This document shows, in pieces, positions 30,600 to 39,010 of a stretch of 64,000 nucleotides of DNA (positions are counted from its first letter, which is position 1; the number at the start of each line of letters is the position of its first letter). The position numbers were made by a program, and so were the translations under genes. The notes beneath the pieces were generated by a model. That model was not told the origin of the DNA. It saw only the letters and a program-made list of their open reading frames with translations, and ran no database searches. The DNA is from Saccharopolyspora dendranthemae (GTDB lineage: Bacteria > Actinomycetota > Actinomycetes > Mycobacteriales > Pseudonocardiaceae), in contig NZ_VIWX01000002.1 in the NCBI RefSeq assembly GCF_007829955.1, forward strand, positions 1 to 64,000, read 5' to 3'.

Positions 30600-31679
30600 T
30601 CAGTCGTAGTCGACCTTGACCTTGGGGGTCTTGGGCAGCGACTGGCACGCCAGCACGTAGCCCTCGTCGAGGTCTTCCTGCTCGAGGACCTGGTTGTTGA
30701 CCATCGTGACCTCGCCCTCGGTCACCCGACACTCGCACGCGGCGCAGATGCCCTCGGAGCAGGACGACGGAGCTGGTAGCCCCTTCTCCTTGAGCAGGTC
30801 GAGCAGGCGCTTGTCGGCGGGCCAGTTGAACGTGTGGTTCTCGCCGTCGAGCGTCACGTCGACGACCGACTCCTCCGGTTCGGCCTGCTCGGCGCCCTCC
30901 TCCTGCTCGGCGCCCGCCTCCTGCTCGTCGGGCGCAGCCGCCGTCGCGGGTTCGGCCTGCGTCGCGTTGTCGAACGGGTTGCCCGCCAGCGAGGCGAAGC
31001 GCTCCAGGTGGATGGCCGATTTCGGGAATCCGGCTTCGCGCAGCGCCTTCCTGGTGGCGTCCATGAACGGTTTCGGCCCGCAGATGAACGCGTCGTGCTC
31101 CGGGAACGCCGCGGACAAGGACTGCAGCGAGTCCTGGGCGGGCAGGCCCTGCACGGACTCCAGCCAGTGAAGGACCACCAGTCGTCCCGGGTGCGCCGCG
31201 GCCAGCTCGGTGAGCTCGCGCGCGAAGATGACGGACTTCTCGTCGCGGTTGGCGTAGACGAGCACGACCTGGCCGGATCCGGTGGCCAGCGCGGACTTCA
31301 GGATCGACATGATCGGCGTGATCCCGCTGCCCGCGGCGAACAGCAGCAGGTCGTCCTCCAGCGCCTTCGGCGTGAACACCCCTGCCGGTTCCAGCACGTC
31401 CAGCTCGGTTCCCGCGGCGACGTTGTCGCAGATCCAGTTCGAGGCGTAGCCGTCTGCGGTCCGCTTGACCGTGACCGCCAGCCGCCCGTCGGTCACCGGC
31501 GAGCTCGACAGCGAGTACGCGCGAGCGACCGATCCGCAGCGGTCGCTGGGGATCCGCAGCGTCAGGAACTGGCCCGGCCGGTAGGGCAAGCGGGTGATGT
31601 CGACGTCGAAGACCACTGAGCGGGCGTCGGCCGTCTCCTCGACGACCTCGGCCACCCGCAGTCGGTGGAACTCAGGCAT
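30600..31679 (-). CDS. kshB: 3-ketosteroid 9alpha-hydroxylase reductase KshB
   Basis: 359 aa three-domain reductase. FAD motif RAYSLSSSP (53-61); NAD domain with FAAGSGITPIMSILK (about 115-129) and CGPKPFMDATR; C-terminal plant-type [2Fe-2S] domain with Cys307, Cys312, Cys315 and Cys345. It passes electrons from NADH to KshA. Between the NAD and ferredoxin domains is an unusual acidic linker of about 34 residues (roughly 236-270, mostly Glu/Ala/Gln). ATG 31679 with GAGGAG upstream, 18 bp after the thioesterase stop. Counterpart of Rv3571. Confidence 0.95.
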   Translation of the reverse strand: MPEFHRLRVAEVVEETADARSVVFDVDITRLPYRPGQFLTLRIPSDRCGSVARAYSLSSSPVTDGRLAVTVKRTADGYASNWICDNVAAGTELDVLEPAGVFTPKALEDDLLLFAAGSGITPIMSILKSALATGSGQVVLVYANRDEKSVIFARELTELAAAHPGRLVVLHWLESVQGLPAQDSLQSLSAAFPEHDAFICGPKPFMDATRKALREAGFPKSAIHLERFASLAGNPFDNATQAEPATAAAPDEQEAGAEQEEGAEQAEPEESVVDVTLDGENHTFNWPADKRLLDLLKEKGLPAPSSCSEGICAACECRVTEGEVTMVNNQVLEQEDLDEGYVLACQSLPKTPKVKVDYD

Positions 31680-31697
31680 CGCAGAACTCCTCGATGG

Positions 31698-32327
31698 TCA
31701 GTAGGTCACCAGGATCGCGCTGGCCTGCGCGGTGGTTTCCCCGTCGGCGACGATCTCGCCGGTGGCGAAGACCTTCCGGCCTTCCTTGCCGGTGAAGCGG
31801 GCGTTGATGGTCAGGGGCACGCCGTGCGGCGTGCCGCGTCGGTAGTCCACGGTCAGCGACACCGTCATCGCGGGGTGACCGGCCACCGCGGTGGCCCTGC
31901 CCAGCGCGTGGTCGAGCAGCGAGGCGACCCAGCCGCCGTGCACGCGCCCGGGCGGCCCCTCGTAGGCCGGTCCGAGCAGCGCCGAGGAGGAGGTCGCTCC
32001 GGACTCGTCGATCTCGACGCCGACCATGGGTGGTGAGAGGGGGTTGCCGGGGCCCTCCACCGGGTTGTTCACGCTGACCTGGTGTCCGTCGACGTAGGAC
32101 ATCAGCAGCGGTTCGTCCCGGGTGCGCTCGCGCAGCAGCGCGGTGGCGGCGGAGACGTGCTCGGCGGCCGCGCGCAGGTCCTCGGCCGCGACGTCGGTGT
32201 GCACGCCGGCCTCGATGAGCTCGCGGATGCGGCCTGCCAGCAGCGTCGTCTCGGCTGGGATCTCCGGGATGACCGGTGCGGCCACCGCCGCTGGCAGTGA
32301 GGTCGTGCCTGGCTTCTCGTCGGTCAT
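31698..32327 (-). CDS. Hot-dog (PaaI-like) acyl-CoA thioesterase
   Basis: 209 aa. The C-terminal hot-dog domain carries the PaaI/4HBT signature GRVHGGWVASLLDHALGRA and the strand VSLTVDYRRGTPHGVPLTINARF; the first 70 residues are a helical extension. It probably hydrolyses an acyl-CoA of the pathway and so frees CoA during steroid overload. First gene of the thioesterase-kshB unit, 29 bp downstream of a perfect KstR-type palindrome. The start has only a weak GGGGAAC upstream. Confidence 0.82.
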   Translation of the reverse strand: MTDEKPGTTSLPAAVAAPVIPEIPAETTLLAGRIRELIEAGVHTDVAAEDLRAAAEHVSAATALLRERTRDEPLLMSYVDGHQVSVNNPVEGPGNPLSPPMVGVEIDESGATSSSALLGPAYEGPPGRVHGGWVASLLDHALGRATAVAGHPAMTVSLTVDYRRGTPHGVPLTINARFTGKEGRKVFATGEIVADGETTAQASAILVTY

Positions 32328-32355
32328 CCGGTGTTCCCCTCGTGCGCCGAACTTC

Positions 32356-32369
32356 TAGAACATGTTCTA
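32356..32369. promoter_or_regulatory. KstR-type operator, thioesterase-kshB side
   Basis: TAGAACATGTTCTA, a perfect 14-bp palindrome and the best KstR-type site in the window; core 32359-32366. Confidence 0.9.
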
Positions 32370-32411
32370 CGCCTCGATTATGCTGTGTCAACGGCGGCTT
32401 CGCGGAGAGGG

Positions 32412-32425
32412 GGTAACTCGTTCTA
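32412..32425. promoter_or_regulatory. KstR-type operator, aldehyde dehydrogenase side
   Basis: GGTAACTCGTTCTA: core AACTCGTT at 32415-32422, 78 bp before the ATG at 32500. Confidence 0.8.
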
Positions 32426-32465
32426 TTGAGATCGGACCTTGTGGTCGGGAAACATGGACTTTAGT

Positions 32466-32481
32466 CTTGACATGTGTCTAG
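32466..32481. promoter_or_regulatory. Second-class palindrome upstream of aldehyde dehydrogenase operon
   Basis: CTTGACATGTGTCTAG. Identical at 14 of 16 positions to CTGGACATGTGTCCAG at 43290-43305; not a KstR motif. It lies 19-34 bp before the ATG at 32500, where a promoter or repressor site would sit. Confidence 0.65.
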
Positions 32482-32499
32482 AAACCGGATGTGGTGCCG

Positions 32500-33963
32500 A
32501 TGAGCGTCTGGACAACCAAGGCGTCGAACCTGCTGATCGACGGTGAATCGGTCCCCGGATCAGGGGGGAGGTTCGAAACCGCCAATCCCGCCACGGAAGA
32601 GGTCCTGGGCACGGCGGCCAACGCCACCGCCGCCGACATGGACAGCGCGATCGCGGCGGCCCGGCGCGCCTTCGACGAAACCGACTGGTCCCGCGACCTC
32701 GACCTGCGCGTGCGCTGCCTGAAGCAGCTGAGCCGGGCGCTGCAGGATCACGCCGAGGAGCTGCGGGAGCTGACCATCGCCGAGGTCGGTGCGCCTCGCT
32801 TCCTCACCCACGGCGCCCAGCTGGACGCGCCGATCGCCGACGTGGCCCACTTCGCCCAGCTCGCAGCGGGTTACGAGTGGACCCGCGATCTCGGGGTCGC
32901 CGAGCCCATGGGGATGCCCAGCAGGCGCTGGACCCGGCGCGAAGCGGTGGGCGTCGTCGGGGCGATCACGCCGTGGAACTTCCCGCACCAGATCAACCTC
33001 GCCAAGCTCGGTCCCGCGCTGGCGGCGGGCAACACCGTCGTCCTCAAGCCCGCGCCCGACACGCCGTGGTGCGCCGCAGCGGTCGGCGAGATCCTGCTGG
33101 CCGAGACCGACATCCCGCCGGGCGTGGTCAACATCGTCACCTCCGACGACCACGCGCTCGGGGCGCAGCTGTCCTCCGACGAGCGGGTGGACCTGGTCTC
33201 GTTCACCGGATCCACCGACACCGGGCGCGCCGTGATGGCCTCCGGTGCTCCCTCGATCAAGCGGACGTTCCTGGAGCTGGGTGGGAAATCGGCGTTCGTC
33301 GTCCTCGACGACGCCGACCTCGGCGCGGCCTGCGGGCTCGCGGCCTTCACCGTGTGCACCCACGCGGGCCAGGGCTGCGCGCTGACCACCCGGTTGCTGG
33401 TGCCCCGCGCCCGCTACGACGAAGCCGTGCAGCTGACGGCGAAGGCGCTCAGCGGCATCCCCGCCGGTGACCCCGACGATCCCGGAACCGTGTGCGGTCC
33501 GGTCATCTCCGCGCGCCAGCGCGACCGGGTGGAGAGCTACCTGGCGCTCGCCGAGGAAGAAGGCGGGAAGTTCGCCTGCGGCGGCGCTCGGGCCGAGCGC
33601 GATCGCGGGTTCTTCGTCGAACCCACCCTGATCACCGGGCTGACCAACGACTCGCGCGTGGCGCGCGAGGAGATCTTCGGGCCGGTGCTGGTGATCCTTC
33701 CGCACGACGGTGATGACGACGCCGTGCGCATCGCCAACGACTCGCCCTACGGGCTCTCGGGTGCGGTGCACGGCCAGGACCTGGAGCGGGCGCGGGCGGT
33801 CGCCGCGCGCATCCGCACCGGGACGATCGGCATCAACGGCGGGGTCTGGTACGGCGCCGACGCCCCGTTCGGCGGGTACAAGCAGTCGGGCATCGGCCGG
33901 GAGATGGGACTGGCCGGCTTCGAGGAATACCTGGAGACCAAGCTCATCGCCGAACCGGCGTAG
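32500..33963 (+). CDS. Aldehyde dehydrogenase (AldA/Rv0768-like)
   Basis: 487 aa NAD(P)-dependent aldehyde dehydrogenase. Glu259 in FLELGGKS and Cys293 in AGQGCALTT are the catalytic pair; TPWNFPH and FTGSTDTGR frame the cofactor site. First of five tightly packed genes. ALDH-SDR-hydroxyacid dehydrogenase-CMD is the order of Rv0768-Rv0771, which in M. tuberculosis adjoins the cyp123-cyp51 operon. It presumably oxidises an aldehyde made by one of the P450s (inference). ATG 32500 preferred to GTG 32491; neither has a good Shine-Dalgarno. Confidence 0.87.
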   Translation: MSVWTTKASNLLIDGESVPGSGGRFETANPATEEVLGTAANATAADMDSAIAAARRAFDETDWSRDLDLRVRCLKQLSRALQDHAEELRELTIAEVGAPRFLTHGAQLDAPIADVAHFAQLAAGYEWTRDLGVAEPMGMPSRRWTRREAVGVVGAITPWNFPHQINLAKLGPALAAGNTVVLKPAPDTPWCAAAVGEILLAETDIPPGVVNIVTSDDHALGAQLSSDERVDLVSFTGSTDTGRAVMASGAPSIKRTFLELGGKSAFVVLDDADLGAACGLAAFTVCTHAGQGCALTTRLLVPRARYDEAVQLTAKALSGIPAGDPDDPGTVCGPVISARQRDRVESYLALAEEEGGKFACGGARAERDRGFFVEPTLITGLTNDSRVAREEIFGPVLVILPHDGDDDAVRIANDSPYGLSGAVHGQDLERARAVAARIRTGTIGINGGVWYGADAPFGGYKQSGIGREMGLAGFEEYLETKLIAEPA

Positions 33964-33980
33964 CGAGGCGGGAGGACGCA

Positions 33981-34733
33981 ATGGGGCGTTTCGAAGGCAA
34001 GGTCGCGGTGGTCACCGGGGCGGCGCAGGGCATCGGTGAGGCGTACGCGCGAGCGCTCGCCGCCGAGGGCGCGAGCGTGGTCGTCGCCGACCTCAACACG
34101 GCCGACGGCGAGAAGGTCGCCAAGGAGATCACCGCGGACGGCGGCACCGCCGCGTTCGTCGAGGTCGACGTCTCCTCGCCGGAATCCACCGCTGCGATGG
34201 CCGATGTCGCCGTCGAGCGCTTCGGCGGGATCGACCACCTGGTGAACAACGCCGCCATCTACGGCGGCATGAAGCTGGACCTGCTCTACACCGTCGACTG
34301 GGACTACTACAAGAAGTTCCTCAGCGTGAACATGGACGGCGCGCTGCTGTGCACGCGGGCGTGCGTGCCGCACATGCAGGCCCGCGGAGGCGGGTCCATC
34401 GTCAACCAGTCCTCCACCGCCGCCTGGGTCTACTCCGGCTTCTACGGGCTGGCCAAGGTCGCGGTCAACGGGCTCACCCAGCAGCTCGCCCACGAGATCG
34501 GGGGCATGGGCGTGCGGATCAACGCGATCGCGCCCGGTCCGATCGACACCGAGGCCACCCGCGAGACCACGCCGCCGGAGATGGTCAAGGCGATCGTCAA
34601 GGGGATGGCGCTCAAGCGCATGGGCCAGCCCGAAGACCTGGTGGGGATGTGCCTGTTCCTGCTGTCGCAGGAAGCGGGCTGGGTGACCGGTCAGATCTTC
34701 AACGTCGACGGCGGGCAGGTGATCCGCTCGTGA
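33981..34733 (+). CDS. Short-chain dehydrogenase/reductase (Rv0769-like)
   Basis: 250 aa classical SDR: cofactor motif VTGAAQGIGEAYARAL, VNNAAIYGG, catalytic Ser in VNQSSTAAWVY and YGLAK, and NVDGGQVIRS at the C-terminus. It would interconvert a hydroxyl and a ketone with NAD(P); substrate unknown. ATG 33981 is preceded by GGGAGGAC. Its TGA overlaps the GTG of the next gene. Second gene of the operon. Confidence 0.87.
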   Translation: MGRFEGKVAVVTGAAQGIGEAYARALAAEGASVVVADLNTADGEKVAKEITADGGTAAFVEVDVSSPESTAAMADVAVERFGGIDHLVNNAAIYGGMKLDLLYTVDWDYYKKFLSVNMDGALLCTRACVPHMQARGGGSIVNQSSTAAWVYSGFYGLAKVAVNGLTQQLAHEIGGMGVRINAIAPGPIDTEATRETTPPEMVKAIVKGMALKRMGQPEDLVGMCLFLLSQEAGWVTGQIFNVDGGQVIRS

Positions 34734-35584
34734 GCGCTGTCGGTTTCGTGGGGCTCGGCCAGATCGGGGCACCGATGGCCCGCAAGCTCGTGGACTGGCC
34801 GGACGGTCTCGTCGTGCACGACGTCAGGCCCGAGGTCGTCGCCAGGTTCGCCGACGGCGGTGCGCGGGCGGCGTCCTCCCCGCGCGAGGTCGCGAAGCAC
34901 GCCGAGGTCATCTCGGTGATGGTCCGCGACGACGCGCAGGTCGAGGAGGTCGTCTGCGGGCCGGACGGGCTGCTCGCCGGGGCGTCCGAAGGCGCCGTCG
35001 TGGCGATTCACTCCACCATCGGCGAGAACACCGCGCCCCGGCTCGCCGAACTGGCCGCGCTGCGCGGTGTTTCGGTGGTCGACGCGCCGGTGAGCGGTGG
35101 TGCGGTCGGTGCGGACCAGGCGAACCTCGCCGTGATGGTCGGCGGTACCGAGGAGGCCTTCACCCGCTGCAAGGCGGCCTTCGAGCGGTGGGCCGGGCTC
35201 GTCGTGCACGCCGGCGAGGTGGGTGCGGGCACGCGCTGCAAGCTCGCCCGGAACCTGCTGCACTTCGTGGCCTTCACCGCTGCGGGCGAGGCTCAGCGGC
35301 TCGCCGAAGCGGCCGGGCTCGACCTGCGCGAGCTGGGCGAGATCGTGCGGCACACCGACGCCATCACCGGCGGACCCGGTGCGATCATGCTGCGCGGCGA
35401 GACCGAGCAACTGTCCACATCGGACAACTGGTACCCGATCTTCAGCAACGTCCGCGACCTCGGGGAGAAGGACCTCGCGCTGGCCCTGCAGCTCGGCGAG
35501 CGGCTCGGCGTCGAGCTGCCGCTGGGGGAGCGGGCGCTGCGCGACCTGGCCGCCGCCCTCGGCGTCGCCCGGGAGGGATCATGA
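34730..35584 (+). CDS. Beta-hydroxyacid dehydrogenase, 3-hydroxyisobutyrate dehydrogenase family (Rv0770-like)
   Basis: 284 aa. N-terminal Rossmann motif VGFVGLGQIGAPMA, the family substrate motif DAPVSGGAVGADQANLAVMVGG, and the catalytic-Lys segment GAGTRCKLARNLLHF. The family oxidises 3-hydroxy acids, sometimes with decarboxylation. Start GTG 34730 is coupled to the SDR by a GTGA overlap, and its stop to the CMD gene by ATGA. In this operon it could act on a 3-hydroxy acid made from an oxidised sterol methyl (inference). Confidence 0.85.
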   Translation: MSAVGFVGLGQIGAPMARKLVDWPDGLVVHDVRPEVVARFADGGARAASSPREVAKHAEVISVMVRDDAQVEEVVCGPDGLLAGASEGAVVAIHSTIGENTAPRLAELAALRGVSVVDAPVSGGAVGADQANLAVMVGGTEEAFTRCKAAFERWAGLVVHAGEVGAGTRCKLARNLLHFVAFTAAGEAQRLAEAAGLDLRELGEIVRHTDAITGGPGAIMLRGETEQLSTSDNWYPIFSNVRDLGEKDLALALQLGERLGVELPLGERALRDLAAALGVAREGS

Positions 35585-35940
35585 ACGACGAGCAGCGACA
35601 GCGCGGCCTGGCCAAGATGGGCGAGGTCTACGGCTGGGACGTTTCCGACGGGCCTGGCGACTTCTTCGGCGTCACCGTCGACCACCTCTTCGCCGAGATC
35701 TGGTCGCGCCCCGGGCTGACCCTGCGCGACCGGCGGCTGCTGCTGCTCGGCGCGCTCGCCGCTCAGGGGCTCGACGACGTCGCCGACATCCAGGTGCGGG
35801 CCGCGCTGGGCAACGACGAGCTCGACGCCGAGCAGCTGCGCGAGATAGGGCTGTTCATGACGCACTACGTCGGCTGGCCGCTGGGCACCAAGTTCACCAT
35901 GCGCATCGAGAAGATCCTCGGCGAAAAGGACCAGACATGA
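35581..35940 (+). CDS. Carboxymuconolactone-decarboxylase family protein (Rv0771-like)
   Basis: 119 aa alpha-helical CMD domain: LTLRDRRLLLLGALAAQG, then LREIGLFMTHYVGWPLGTKF with the PcaC-like H-Y-x-G-W-P. There is not a single cysteine, so it is not an AhpD-type peroxidase; a decarboxylase or isomerase-like role is more likely. Coupled at both ends by ATGA overlaps, so stoichiometric production with its neighbours is expected. Confidence 0.82.
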   Translation: MNDEQRQRGLAKMGEVYGWDVSDGPGDFFGVTVDHLFAEIWSRPGLTLRDRRLLLLGALAAQGLDDVADIQVRAALGNDELDAEQLREIGLFMTHYVGWPLGTKFTMRIEKILGEKDQT

Positions 35941-36788
35941 AGTACGGCATCGTGCAGTTCACCAGCGACCGCGGACTTCCGCCCGCGGTCGCGGCGAAGG
36001 CCGCCGAAGAGGCGGGTTTCGACTCCTACTGGGTGCCCGAGCACACCCACATCCCGGTCAAGCGGGAGGCCGCGCACCCCGGCACCGGCTCGGAGGAGCT
36101 GCCCGACGACCGCTACCTGCGGACGCTGGACCCGTGGGTGGCGCTGTCGATGATCGCCGCGGTGACCTCGCGCATCCGGCTCGCGACCGCGGTCGCGCTG
36201 CCCGTCGAGCACGACCCGATCACGCTCGCCAAGACCATCGCCACCCTCGACCACCTCTCCGGCGGGCGGGTGAGCCTGGGCGCCGGGTTCGGGTGGAACA
36301 TCGACGAGCTCACCCACCACGGGGTGCCCAAGGCCAAGCGGCGCACCGTGCTCCGCGAGTACCTGGAGGCCATGGAGCAGCTGTGGTCCCGGGAAGAGGC
36401 CGAGTACCACGGGGACCACGTCGATTTCGGTCCGAGTTGGGCGTGGCCGAAACCGATCCAGCAGCCCCGGGTTCCGGTGCTCGTCGGCGCCGGCGGGACG
36501 GAGAAGACGTTCAACTGGATCGCCCGCTCCGCGGACGGCTGGATCACCACGCCCACCGAGGGCGAGATCGACGACAAGGTCGCGCTCCTCAAGCGCACCT
36601 GGAAGGAAGCGGGCCGGGAGGGCGATCCGCAGATCGTGGCCCTGTCCGGCAAGCCCGACTTCGACGCCCTGGCCCGCTGGGAGCAGCTCGGCGTCACCGA
36701 AGTCCTCTTCGGCTTCCCGGAGAAGGGCGAGCAGTGGGTCACGGAGTACTTCCACCGCCTCGCCGGCAAGCTCGGCATCACCGGCTAG
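35937..36788 (+). CDS. LLM-class F420-dependent oxidoreductase
   Basis: 283 aa luciferase-like TIM barrel: FDSYWVPEHTHIPVK, LDHLSGGRVSLGAGFGWNIDE, VPVLVGAGGTEKTFNWIARS and DGWITTPTEGEIDDK. Start ATG 35937 overlaps the CMD stop (ATGA). It ends the five-gene operon; as far as I know this gene is not part of the mycobacterial Rv0768-Rv0771 block, so it would be an addition here. Confidence 0.85.
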   Translation: MKYGIVQFTSDRGLPPAVAAKAAEEAGFDSYWVPEHTHIPVKREAAHPGTGSEELPDDRYLRTLDPWVALSMIAAVTSRIRLATAVALPVEHDPITLAKTIATLDHLSGGRVSLGAGFGWNIDELTHHGVPKAKRRTVLREYLEAMEQLWSREEAEYHGDHVDFGPSWAWPKPIQQPRVPVLVGAGGTEKTFNWIARSADGWITTPTEGEIDDKVALLKRTWKEAGREGDPQIVALSGKPDFDALARWEQLGVTEVLFGFPEKGEQWVTEYFHRLAGKLGITG

Positions 36789-36841
36789 CGTTCTGATCTG
36801 GTGATTCGCCGGCAGCCTGCGGCGAGGGCTCCGTGGATCCG

Positions 36842-36884
36842 GTGGGCGGTAGAGGGCGTCGTTCACGCGCGCTGGACCGCCCAC
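36842..36884. terminator. Hairpin between LLM gene and tetR
   Basis: GTGGGCGGT (36842-36850) pairs with ACCGCCCAC (36876-36884) around a 25-nt loop, between two converging genes. Confidence 0.5.
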
Positions 36885-36902
36885 GAACTGACAACGCCGG
36901 CG

Positions 36903-37493
36903 CTAACTCCGGGCGTGCAACGCCTGCGAGAGCGCGTTCACGCTGACGTCGACGATCGTGTGGAGCTGCTCCTGACTTGACCCAGACCTGCTCATCACGG
37001 CCAGCGACTGATTGACCGCCGCGAGGTGAACGGCGAACTCATCGGCGTCGCCGTCGGCCCACTCGACGGTGTTGAGGGCGGTCCGCAGCCGCGCGTGCTG
37101 GGAGCCCAGGACCTCGATCGCGCGCGCGGCGACGGCAGGGCTCAGCACCGGGATCACCATCGCGGTCTGGGCGACGAGGCACCCGTCCGGCAGATCGGGG
37201 TCGGCGATGCGCGTCAGCGTGACTTCGAAGAACTCCCGTATCGCTCGTAGCGGCTCCTCGGAGGCGCTGGAGAGGGCTTGGTCGTACCTGTCCCCGTAGC
37301 GCGCCGCGTAGCGGTCCAAGCAGCGCAGGTAGAGCGAGTCCTTGTCGCCGAAGGAGGAGTAGAGGGAACTGCGGTTCAACCCGGTCGCGCTGGAGAGGTC
37401 GTCGAGAGAGGTGTCGGCGTACCCGGCGCGCCAGAATTGGACCATCGCCGCGTCGAGCGCGTTCTCCACGTCGAACTGCTTCTTCCCGGCCAT
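36903..37493 (-). CDS. TetR/AcrR-family transcriptional regulator
   Basis: 196 aa. N-terminal helix-turn-helix: ALDAAMVQFWRAGYADTSLDDLSSATGLNRSSLYSSFGDKDSLY (about 8-51); the rest is a helical ligand-binding domain. ATG 37493 chosen (GAGGTG eight bases upstream); a TTG at 37520 would add nine residues. Divergent from an alpha/beta hydrolase with a 24-bp palindrome between them, so it most likely represses that gene and itself. No KstR core here. Confidence 0.85.
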   Translation of the reverse strand: MAGKKQFDVENALDAAMVQFWRAGYADTSLDDLSSATGLNRSSLYSSFGDKDSLYLRCLDRYAARYGDRYDQALSSASEEPLRAIREFFEVTLTRIADPDLPDGCLVAQTAMVIPVLSPAVAARAIEVLGSQHARLRTALNTVEWADGDADEFAVHLAAVNQSLAVMSRSGSSQEQLHTIVDVSVNALSQALHARS

Positions 37494-37542
37494 CACCCGT
37501 GCACCTCGTTGTTGAGCCAAGTCGTCGTGCCCTGCCCATAGT

Positions 37543-37566
37543 ATCTTGAACCAACCAGTTCAAGAT
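37543..37566. promoter_or_regulatory. Palindromic operator between tetR and hydrolase
   Basis: ATCTTGAAC-6 nt-GTTCAAGAT, perfect 9-bp arms, 50 bp from the tetR start and 18 bp from the hydrolase ATG. Unlike the KstR core; likely the site of the adjacent TetR. Confidence 0.75.
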
Positions 37567-37584
37567 GGGGGTAGGGTTCGAGCC

Positions 37585-38526
37585 ATGACCGACGCATCGA
37601 CCGAGCACCGCTCGTGCGACCAGAACTCGATCTCCGGATTGCCGCTCCACGACCTGGCGGGGTTCACCCACCGCTGGGTCGATGCGGGAGGAATCCGGAT
37701 CCATGCCGTGGAAGGCGGTCGGCCGACCGGCCCTGCCGTCGTCCTGCTCGCCGGATTTCCGCAGACCTGGTGGGCCTGGCGCGCAGCGATGCCGGGCCTC
37801 GCCGAGCGATTCCACGTGATCGCACTCGACCTGCCAGGGCAAGGCCACTCCGACCGCCCTCACGGCAGCTACGACACGCACACCGTCGCCTCACGCGTCC
37901 ACTCCGCGGTGACCGCGCTCAACGCGTCGGAGTACTGGCTCGTCGCCCACGACATCGGGGCCTGGGTCGCCTTCTCGCTCGCCTTGCAGCACGAAGAACA
38001 CCTGCGCGGTGTCGCTCTGCTCGACGCCGGCATTCCCGGGATCAGCCTCCCGGACTCCATCCCCACGGATCCCGACCGGGCCTGGAAGACCTGGCACTTC
38101 GCGTTCCACCTGGTGCCCGATCTGCCCGAAGCACTGCTCGCCGGTCGCGAGCGTGCCTACGTCGACTGGTTCTTGAAGGTCAAAGCACTGTCGGCGAACA
38201 CGTTCGACGGAGCCGAGATCGACCACTACGCTGCCGCTGTCGCCGCTGAGGGCGGTCTCCGAGCCTCTCTCGCCTACTACCGCGATGCCGCGGAATCGGC
38301 GCGCAGGAACCACGACGCTCTTGAACGACAGCACTTGACCGTCCCGGTTTTGGGGATCTCCAGCGCCCACGGCTCGATCCCCGACATGGCCGCTTCCCTC
38401 AGCCCCTGGGCGGAGAACGTGACGGGCGTCGTCATCCCCGATGCCGGGCACTTCATCCCCGACGAGCAACCCGACGCGGTGGTGGACGCGGTGACCGCGT
38501 TCATCGACCGCGAACGGGCCGGGTAG
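37585..38526 (+). CDS. Alpha/beta hydrolase, epoxide-hydrolase/dehalogenase-like
   Basis: 313 aa. Oxyanion motif LLAGFPQTWWAW; nucleophile position VAHDIGAW with Asp123 (not Ser), typical of epoxide hydrolases and haloalkane dehalogenases; C-terminal His289 in DAGHFIPDEQP. It probably opens an epoxide or a related electrophile. ATG 37585 follows GGGGTAGGG. Divergent from the TetR gene and ending 3 bp before the convergent Ddn-like gene. Not evidently part of sterol catabolism. Confidence 0.82.
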   Translation: MTDASTEHRSCDQNSISGLPLHDLAGFTHRWVDAGGIRIHAVEGGRPTGPAVVLLAGFPQTWWAWRAAMPGLAERFHVIALDLPGQGHSDRPHGSYDTHTVASRVHSAVTALNASEYWLVAHDIGAWVAFSLALQHEEHLRGVALLDAGIPGISLPDSIPTDPDRAWKTWHFAFHLVPDLPEALLAGRERAYVDWFLKVKALSANTFDGAEIDHYAAAVAAEGGLRASLAYYRDAAESARRNHDALERQHLTVPVLGISSAHGSIPDMAASLSPWAENVTGVVIPDAGHFIPDEQPDAVVDAVTAFIDRERAG

Positions 38527-38529
38527 TCG

Positions 38530-39006
38530 TCAGGCCGGTTCGCAGATGACCACCGGGATCTCCCGGTCGGTCCAGGACTGGTAGTCGTCGAAGTCGGCGT
38601 AGAGGTCGAGGAGCCGGGGCCAGAGGTCGGCCCGCTCCTGCGGGCTCGCGGTGCGGGCCCGCATGCGGCGGACGTCGCGCCTGAGCTGGACCGTGACCTC
38701 GGGATGCTCCCCGATGTTGTGGTACCAGGCCGGGTGCTTGGGCAGCCCGCCCTGGGACGCGACGAGGATGACGCGGTCGCCGTCGGGCATGTGCAGCAGC
38801 GGGGCCGTGCGCGGACGGCCGCTGCGGCGGCCCGTGGTGGTCAGCAGGCAGATCGGGACGGACTTGCGGAACCCGGCGCCGATGCGCCAGTTCCCGCCGA
38901 TCCGCCCGCCGGTGGCGCGGTACAACCGGATGTTGAGCCGCGAGGCCACCTTGATGACCTTGGCCACCACCGGCGAGTCGAGCTGCGGTGGGCGCTCTTT
39001 CGGCAT
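38530..39006 (-). CDS. Ddn-like deazaflavin (F420)-dependent nitroreductase family protein
   Basis: 158 aa split-barrel protein of the Ddn/Rv3547 family: a basic N-terminus, then CLLTTTGRRSGRPRTAPLLHM and VILVASQGGLPKHPAWYHNI, which build the F420 site, and VTVQLRRDVRRMRARTA. Family members reduce quinones or enones with F420H2. Last gene of the cyp123-cyp51 operon, 4 bp after the ferredoxin stop. It could deliver hydride to a C=C bond in the CYP51 product (inference). Confidence 0.85.
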   Translation of the reverse strand: MPKERPPQLDSPVVAKVIKVASRLNIRLYRATGGRIGGNWRIGAGFRKSVPICLLTTTGRRSGRPRTAPLLHMPDGDRVILVASQGGLPKHPAWYHNIGEHPEVTVQLRRDVRRMRARTASPQERADLWPRLLDLYADFDDYQSWTDREIPVVICEPA

Positions 39007-39010
39007 GCGC

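Noticed and set aside
35581..35940. AhpD-type alkylhydroperoxidase
   Set aside because: The protein has no cysteine, so the CxxC peroxidatic site is missing.
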